Below, one piece after another: positions 8,354-13,048 of a stretch of 13,048 bases of DNA. Each line of letters starts with the position of its first letter. Within the stretch, counting starts at the first letter, position 1. The notes under the pieces were generated by a model. That model saw nothing but the letters and a program-made list of their open reading frames with translations. It was not told where the DNA came from and made no database searches. The stretch spans positions 276,114-289,161 of the forward strand of contig FN649746.1 of the NCBI GenBank assembly GCA_000310025.1. Direction: 5' to 3'. The DNA is from Ectocarpus siliculosus (lineage: Eukaryota > Sar > Phaeophyceae > Ectocarpales > Ectocarpaceae). The position numbers and the translations under genes were made by a program.

Positions 8354-11300
8354 CTGGCCCACCCAAGGCCAGAAAGAATAACACACCGGTAACGAGGTCA
8401 GGGCAACAACGAGAGCACGGGGAGAGAGCTTTTCAGACTGCTGTGAAAAGTCTAGCCCTTTCCTTTGCTTGGCGCGCACGAAAGACGCCAAATCTCTTAC
8501 AGGTCGGCCAAGGTATCTATCAAAACACCCCAAGTACAAGCAAGCCTTAAAAAACAATCAGATACGGCAATACGATGGAATATATACAGCAGTTTCTATC
8601 ATACAGAACATTTTTAAGAAGTTCACCAGGGAATGACTCAAGCAGCAGTTCGTAAGCACGTCGAAGTGCACGTGCACTTCTGTCACGTGGCCTAGACTAC
8701 ATGCGGCAGGGTCATAAATTATTGTCGTATACCACCGAAGTTTCGAGCGAAAAACAACGGATTCCACATCAAAAAGAGACAATCGACATGTGCGAAGAAG
8801 AAAAATCGTGAACGCTACTAGATATTTCCACCAAACACGCCCGCAGTAATTTCCATCCACACTTATATTTCGAAGTGACATCAAAACCCTCTGCTCCTTT
8901 AGAATCTCCCTGACACCCACGTGGCAGTTCCGAGTGTCTTATGTTCGAAAACGCTCGAAAATACAACTGCCATTCGGATACAAATGCCACTATCGACTGG
9001 TCATTATATTTCCAAAAACAATGAATGGTTCCTCCGAATCGACCCCGGGTGGTGAGGCTGGCTACTACTTGCAACCAAACACAACAGCGGGACGCACCAT
9101 GTCCTGAAGTACCGACACCGCCGGCGACAACCTTCATGCATGCACACAACCCCATAAACAATCGGTGCCGTTGCTGTGCTGCAAAGCCGAAGGGTACAGC
9201 ACAGCACATGCATGCACGAGCTAAAATTGTGCCTTCGTACATCAGATAGAGGTGTGCACATGCATGCACTATGATTGTGCTTTCGCACACCAGCAGAGAG
9301 AGTGCTGAAGGTTGTCGCTCGAACTTACCGTGGGCAAAGGAATAGAAGCCGTGGATAGCTTAACGAAGGTTCCCTTCTTCATCACCACCGCTTCGGTCGC
9401 GTCGTGACACATCCACCCGTCTGCGCGGGCCGTATCCGGAATGCGCACCTGAACACCAAAAAAAATCAACAACAACGGCAACAACGACGACAACAGGAAT
9501 AGAGACAGCGACAGCAAGAGAGAAACGGTACGGGCGGCAACGTTCCGCTTGAGCCAACCGCCTGTCACAACGGCACAGAAGACGGACCACGAGTGCCTCT
9601 TAGGAGGCAACCATCACCGGGTGGCCACAGCACCAGCACCCGAGTATCGACAGCGACAGATTGCTCTAGCAGGATAAAACTGCGGAAAAGGAGTGAGGGC
9701 CGGTAAACAGTAAACCCACATACATGGTTGATTGGCGACAACCGTTGTACCAGTCCACAAGGTCCTTGAACATAGGCAAAGATTTGCCCATCATGACACT
9801 GCTGTTTCACTTTTTTCGCGGGAAGAGGCTAATCCGAAACCTCTCATCGGCTATGATAAACCTGCTTGTCGAGTGGAACATGCTAGCGTGGCACCAACAT
9901 GTCAGTCAGACAAGACAAGAACCCCCCCTCACCGTAGGAGAAACAAGTCATATACAATATACAACACGAAGGCGTCGCGAATTTTCGTACAACCCATTCT
10001 ACAATGATCTCCGGAGATGACGTCAGGGCGGTGGAGGGCCATGGCGTCAGTTGTGCAACCTATTCTACAATGATCTCCGGAGATGACGTCAGGGCGGTGG
10101 AGGGCAATGGCGTCAGTTGTGCAACCCATTCTACAATGATCTCCGGATATGACGTCAGGGCGGTGGAGGGTGATGACGTCAGGCGCGCTTGTAGGCTCTT
10201 CCATGATTGCGTTCCCTTGGTCTTGGTCTTGCACCATGATCACACCGCTGATATGGGAAGCCGGAATCTCCGAAACCTTCGAATAAGATCGGCTCACCGT
10301 GATCTCCGAAGACGCCGAGGTCAGGATGGGGCGGAAGGACAAGGAGTGCGGCGCGATCGGCGTGATGAGCGTCGCCGGTACGAGCGGGGAGACCATACAA
10401 CCCCCCACGGAAATGTTATACGCCGTCGAGCCCGAGGGAGATGCCACGATCAGACCGTCACCCTGGGCCGTCGTTACAAGCTCGCCGTCGACGAACACCT
10501 GAGGGAGCAGAGGGGGCATAGCAGTGGAGAGGGCCGGTGAGACCGCGTGGCACCCATAGAATGTATCATTCTCTAATAAATAGTGCCGGGTGCGCGGTAT
10601 AGAGCCGGTTAATACAGCGGCACATACCGGCACTACGTGGGACTTTCGCTGCACGGGTGTGCTACCATATGGTGCCGTGGTATGACTCTTCAACAAAAAA
10701 CAACAAGTGGCATAGTCATGGGAAGGTGGTGGATGTGATTGGTGGTGGTGTGGGTCAGGTGTTCGAGGTTCGTGGTGATGCTTGCCATGGGTACGCGGAG
10801 CGCGCGCGCGGGGGGGGGGTGATGCATTGGTGTTATTCCCTCGGAGTGCTGTCGTGTAGGATTTGTCTGTGACAGTGGTGGTGGCAATGCGATACTGTTT
10901 GCTCAAGGGAGGTCTAGATACCTAAGTTTGAAAGCAGCTTGTTACGAAAAAATTTATTGTCCTCGCCCTTGATGAGTAGGTACTGCATGGACGTCAAAGC
11001 GGCTCTAGCGTGACGACGACAGCAACAATGAAAACAACAACAGCTGGTGGTGGTATGTGGTTGTGTGGCGAAGGGCGTCGTGGCTTGGGATGGGGTCCTG
11101 TCCTCCTGCTGTACGGGTAACAAAAAGGCTAGCGATACTTTGGGACAAGTTCGTACGGAACAGAAAAAAGGTTCCTAACCTGTCTGGCCGTGCCAGTCGC
11201 TACAGTCAGGATAGAGTCGTGGGCTGCGGCAGAAGAACGTACACTGAACTCACTTCAAGCGTGCTAAGCACCCCAGAGATGCCTCTGTTGACGATAAACT

Positions 11301-12787
11301 CGTTGAGGGAGTAGAACACCCTCTCCAGCTGCCCTTCTCTGCTGTACACCTCTCCCCGCAGCCGTGTCCTCAGGGTGACGGAGATTGGCCGCCGGAACGC
11401 ATCCAAAACCCTACATGTGACCGATCGATAGCTTCGTTTCAGTCACAATTACGGTCGATGTCTACGACATGTTCTTCCATTGGGCTGACACTGGCAAAAC
11501 AACCTACGACAGCACTGCACCTAGGGCGTACCATGTCTGTTGCTGTCAAGCAACAAATTCGCGGTGCTTTTCTTCTTACTTTGATAAAATTTACACCCCG
11601 AGTCTCCGGTGAACTTCCAACGACACCCTGGACGGTTCCGTGTTGAAGAGACAGATAAACAAAGGGCCAAAACATATAAACACGTACTTGATACACAGTA
11701 GAAAGCGTGTTTTGGTCCTCTACAGGCTGACGCCATTCCCATCGGCCAGCCGGGTACACAGCGCGGTCGACGCTCAAATTAAAGAAACACACATCAATCG
11801 ACACACAAAGATAGCCAGCCGCTGGTCGCACCTTTTGATCATGGATTGGCACTGCGACGGGTTGAAGGGGGCCAGAAACCCCAAAGATCCCAGACCGAAA
11901 GCGAGAGTCGGCGGAATAGGTGTCGAATCGTCGAAATATTGCGCCGCTTTCAAAACCGTGCCTGCCAGCCGGGAAACACACACAGACCCACACACACACA
12001 TCCCACGTCATTGTCGTTGCGATCATCCCACGCATCTTTGCGTTGTCGTAAGGCGACAGCAGGGCGAGCGCATCCGAGGCTCGAACACGCAAACGGCAAC
12101 GACCAAAATACAAGAGAGACTGAAAACAGAACGCGATCGAGACCCTACCAGTGGAGAGGCTGGGAAAGAATCGTTGTGAGAGGGAACACGTGGAACGAAA
12201 AATACTTCGAAATGGACCGCCTTCGCGACAAATTAAGGTCATGAGGAAATAGAGCAGGGAGGGGGTACGCAAACCCTACCCCTACCCTAACCAACTCCCC
12301 CGATCGCGCACGTTAACTTCATAAAAAAAAACTAGGAAGGCTACCGAACAAGATATTTATAGTGGCCGGCCTGATAGAGTCAATACAAGTCGGACACCGG
12401 CTCATCCGCATGGTGTAACGACGCCAGCATGAACGGAGACACCGCCAGAGGAAAGCTAAATTCGTTGGCGTCCGTGGCTTCTTTCTCCCCTTTGCCGCAC
12501 ATGCTGCTGCTGTCACCTGCTGCTTTCTTTCTCCTCCGTCCCTCTCTCTGTCTCTCTCTGCCCCCACCCCCCCCCTTCTCTCTCTCTCTCTGCCCCTCCC
12601 CTCTCACCATCCCCCCCGAGGCAGATGATGAAGTCCGTCTGCGTCGCCAGGTGTCCGGGGTCGAACCTCCCCACCTCCGGCATGAACACGGGACCTATCG
12701 CCTCCCCGTCGTCCCCCAGCTCGTTATCCTCGGTTGGGTCCACCAAGACCGTCAAACCTTGCGATTGCAGCCAGTGTACCAGCTTTT
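8099..12787 (-). CDS. NAD kinase gene, six exons, 5' end missing
   Basis: NAD kinase phosphorylates the 2'-hydroxyl of NAD+ with ATP to make NADP+, the entry point to the NADPH pool. The gene was assembled from six exons: 12787-12608, 11961-11832, 11410-11254, 10498-10298, 9448-9329, 8353-8099. Junction phases 1, 2, 0, 0, 0 all agree, and every intron is GT...AG. In order the product shows a helix (KLVHWLQ), FIICLGGDG-TVLKAA, the GLGSLGFLAPF motif, VTLRTRLRGEV, LNEFIVNRG, GDGLIVASPSGSTAY, ITPIAPHSLSFRPI, the DGW strand region and a C-terminal DWFQSIRDKLNWNLR. That last motif is the tail found in animal-type NAD kinases, which places the protein in the eukaryotic NADK group. About 346 residues are visible. 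The first beta strand (usually VLxxxK) and any N-terminal targeting region are missing and should be encoded further right. No catalytic motif looks broken. The subcellular location cannot be judged without the N-terminus. Confidence 0.93.
8663..8680. promoter_or_regulatory. perfect 18-bp palindrome with CACGTG core
   Basis: GAAGTGCACGTGCACTTC equals its own reverse complement. The centre CACGTG is a G-box/E-box for bHLH and bZIP factors. A second CACGTG lies at 8684-8689. Its position inside an intron makes a regulatory role an inference only. Confidence 0.35.
9204..9300. repeat. tandem duplication, 52-bp period
   Basis: GCACATGCATGCAC begins at 9204 and again at 9256. Each copy is followed by ATTGTGC.TTCG.ACA..AG.. 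sequence. A shorter CATGCATGCAC also occurs at about 9136. It lies in the last NAD kinase intron. Confidence 0.75.
9329..9448 (-). CDS. NAD kinase exon, C-terminal beta region
   Basis: The exon has 40 codons, from acceptor TGGTGTTCAG to donor CCCACG|GTAAGT, both phase 0. It encodes VRIPDTARADGWMCHDATEAV and then KKGTFVKLSTASIPLPT. This fits the family pattern of an aromatic residue, the FDG-like strand, a turn and the SxxxxTSxxPLP strand that follows EIT in other NAD kinases. The expected FDG is CHD here, so this part is diverged. Translating upstream of the acceptor gives a very hydrophobic stretch; that is only the intron's pyrimidine tract and not a membrane segment. Confidence 0.88.
9449..10297 (-). 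other. NAD kinase intron, 849 bp
   Basis: Donor GTGAGC to acceptor TGGTGTTCAG, with a long pyrimidine tract on the minus strand just before the acceptor (9455-9530). It holds the 66-bp minisatellite at 9990-10182. Confidence 0.85.
9990..10182. repeat. 66-bp minisatellite, almost three copies
   Basis: Copies start at 9990, 10056 and 10122 with exact 66-bp spacing and only a few differences. Each unit carries the palindrome ATCTCCGGAGAT (broken in the third copy, CCGGATAT) directly joined to the palindrome TGACGTCA. The period is 22 codons, and the minus-strand frame contiguous with the preceding kinase exon is open through all copies. Confidence 0.92.
10298..10498 (-). CDS. NAD kinase exon with GDGLIVASPSGSTAY motif
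   Basis: This 67-codon exon starts after CTCCCTCAG with VFVDGELVTTAQGDG, followed by LIVASPSGSTAYNISVGG, the most diagnostic NAD kinase motif, and then ITPIAPHSLSFRPI. The usual TPTGSTAY is SPSGSTAY here, a conservative change. The donor is ATCACG|GTGAGC, phase 0. The frame stays open through both flanking introns, from 10906 to 9929, so intron retention would not stop translation at once. The exon's last 26 bases resemble a minisatellite unit in the next intron. Confidence 0.95.
10499..11253 (-). other. NAD kinase intron, 755 bp
   Basis: Donor GTGAGT to acceptor CTCCCTCAG. It contains a GT/GGT-rich stretch (10725-10775) and alternating GCGCGCGC followed by a G run near 10799-10819. No other gene is seen. 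Confidence 0.88.
11254..11410 (-). CDS. NAD kinase exon with LNEFIVNRG motif
   Basis: After acceptor ATGTAG one base completes an arginine codon, then VLDAFRRPISVTLRTRLRGEV, an acidic/basic linker, LNEFIVNRG and ISGVLSTLE. The N-E pair of LNE is conserved in the family and contributes to NAD binding. The donor is CTTGAA|GTGAGT, phase 0. The family pattern (TLRxRL...LNExxxxRG...LxxLxxxxDG) then continues directly in the next exon. Confidence 0.94.
11411..11831 (-). other. NAD kinase intron, 421 bp
   Basis: Donor GTGCGA to acceptor ATGTAG. Both strands are largely open here (a 277-codon minus frame spans the whole intron), but no domain is encoded. Confidence 0.88.
11832..11961 (-). CDS. NAD kinase exon with SLGFLAPF motif
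   Basis: After acceptor CTGGCAG the exon completes the glycine codon of GGDG and continues TVLKAAQYF, then PIPPTLAFGLGSLGFLAPF, a hallmark of the family, then a helix ending MIK. The donor is AAAAG|GTGCGA, phase 2. This matches the human-type order GGDGTLLYAS...HLGSLGFLTPF. Other frames across this exon are open for long distances and could mislead a gene finder. Confidence 0.93.
12271..12292. repeat. short telomere-like sequence
   Basis: The plus strand reads AAACCCTACCCCTACCCTAA then CC, a degenerate CCCTAA/AAACCCT array of about three units. It lies in an intron, so it is interstitial and not a chromosome end. Confidence 0.5.
12532..12607. repeat. polypyrimidine tract next to a splice donor
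   Basis: About 76 bases of almost pure C and T on the plus strand (CT dinucleotides and C runs), that is GA/G-rich on the coding strand, reach right up to the donor GTGAGA at 12607. Confidence 0.85.
12608..12787 (-). CDS. NAD kinase exon with GGDG motif (first visible exon)
   Basis: The exon encodes KLVHWLQSQGLTVLVDP, an acidic insert, then DFIICLGGDG, the conserved NAD kinase nucleotide-binding loop. The donor is GATG|GTGAGA, which splits the second glycine codon of GGDG in phase 1. The acceptor is taken as CTTCAG ending at 12788, because a pyrimidine tract (12800-12830) lies just before it. The frame is open further upstream to an ATG at 12863, but a protein starting there would lack the first Rossmann-type strand, so an upstream exon is more likely. 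The right boundary is therefore the least certain point of the gene model. Confidence 0.85.
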
Positions 12788-12910
12788 CTGAAGTTTCGCG
12801 GCGGTTCCGTTGCGCAAGAGACAAAAAGAAGGAAGGCACTTGATTCGCCGGAGAGCAGGGCATTCGAAACTACCGGCGGATTACGGGTGATTTCTCACTT
12901 GTCGTGCGGG

Positions 12911-13048
12911 GGAGGCGGGGGGGGGGGGGGGGGGGGGAAAATACGGGGTTTTTCGGGGTTGCGCCCCCTTGTTTTAAAAAGTCAAAACTTTAAACACTTT
13001 TTTTGGGCCGGGGAAGGAATTTTGGGGGGGAGCCCTTGCCGAAAAACT
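12911..13048. other. homopolymer-rich right edge, probable poor sequence
   Basis: It starts with a run of 21 G (12917-12937), followed by repeated short homopolymers (AAAA, GGGG, TTTTT, CCCCC, TTTTTTT, GGGGGGG). It has the same character as the other two patches. The missing 5' exons of NAD kinase should lie here or beyond. Confidence 0.6.

Larger units (their letters stand above)
8354..9328 (-). other. NAD kinase intron, 975 bp
   Basis: Donor GTAAGT to acceptor GGGCCAG. It contains an 18-bp palindrome at 8663-8680 and a tandem duplication at 9204-9300. A 173-codon open frame inside it (9290-8769) has no recognisable domain. Confidence 0.8.
11962..12607 (-). other. NAD kinase intron, 646 bp
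   Basis: Donor GTGAGA to acceptor CTGGCAG. It contains the pyrimidine-rich tract at 12532-12607, the telomere-like stretch at 12271-12292 and CA repeats at 11977-12000. Confidence 0.85.

Noticed and set aside
8354-8557. Apparent membrane segment preceding the terminal NAD kinase exon
   Set aside because: It lies upstream of acceptor GGGCCAG, and the kinase family alignment resumes exactly after that site.
8769-9290. A 173-codon minus-strand frame
   Set aside because: It lies wholly inside an NAD kinase intron, contains the 52-bp duplication and shows no recognisable motif.
9449-9610. Apparent signal-anchor or membrane helix rich in Leu, Ser and Phe before the 40-codon NAD kinase exon
   Set aside because: It is the translation of the intron's pyrimidine tract. 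The acceptor TTCAG at 9449 and the phase with the previous exon explain the region better.
10004-10540. A 178-codon plus-strand frame with 22-residue repeats
   Set aside because: It is antisense to a confident NAD kinase exon. The repeats come from the 66-bp minisatellite, whose period is a multiple of three.
11439-12272. A 277-codon open frame on the minus strand
   Set aside because: It crosses an NAD kinase exon in the wrong frame and both neighbouring introns, and shows no domain. The GLGSLGFLAPF motif lies in another frame.
12789-12863. ATG at 12863 as the NAD kinase start
   Set aside because: The protein would lack the first strand of the nucleotide-binding fold, and a pyrimidine tract followed by CTTCAG at 12788 indicates a splice acceptor. 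It is not fully excluded.
1-13048. tRNA, rRNA, snRNA, CRISPR or bacterial-type systems
   Set aside because: TTCGA-type B-box strings were checked by eye and none has a matching stem or A box. No regular short-repeat array with unique spacers and no operon was found.

Overview
The window looks like nuclear DNA of an intron-rich eukaryote, most likely a stramenopile and probably a brown alga. The taxon is inferred from three things: genes built of short exons (40-200 bp) separated by introns of 0.4-1 kb, GT...AG splice sites of the forms GTGAGN, GTGCGN and GTAAGT, and a WSC domain of the kind abundant in brown algae. There is no bacterial gene organisation, no operon and no ribosome-binding site. 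Most long open frames in the window are chance frames.

Two protein-coding loci are supported. (1) On the minus strand, about 12787 down to 8099, lies an NAD kinase gene. Six exons were assembled by eye from family motifs and splice sites: 12787-12608, 11961-11832, 11410-11254, 10498-10298, 9448-9329 and 8353-8099. All five junctions agree in phase (1, 2, 0, 0, 0). Together they give about 346 residues running from the helix before the GGDG motif to a natural stop. The 5' part of the gene lies beyond the right edge or in the poor sequence there. (2) On the plus strand, about 169 to 1637, lie two or three exons that encode an acidic stretch followed by one WSC domain. Its last part is in a shifted frame, so it is either a decaying gene or a one-base error.

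Region by region: 1-1637 holds the WSC locus. From 2091 to 3063 there are three degenerate copies of a tandem repeat of about 300 bp. From 3064 to 5040 there is no recognisable gene. From 5058 to 6205 there are two patches of runaway C/G/T homopolymers that look like poor gap-filled sequence. Between them lies a TGTTA...TAACA-bounded segment of 194 bp with strong inverted repeats. From 6206 to 8098 there is no recognised gene; the last few hundred bases are probably the NAD kinase 3' UTR. From 8099 to 12787 is NAD kinase. From about 12911 to the right end is another homopolymer-rich, poor-quality stretch.

The NAD kinase introns hold most of the interesting non-coding structure: a 66-bp minisatellite with nested palindromes that stays open in the kinase frame, an 18-bp perfect palindrome with a CACGTG core, a 52-bp tandem duplication, a telomere-like stretch and a long homopurine/homopyrimidine tract. 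I see no tRNA, rRNA, CRISPR array or complete transposon, and no multi-gene system. The two genes have no visible functional connection.
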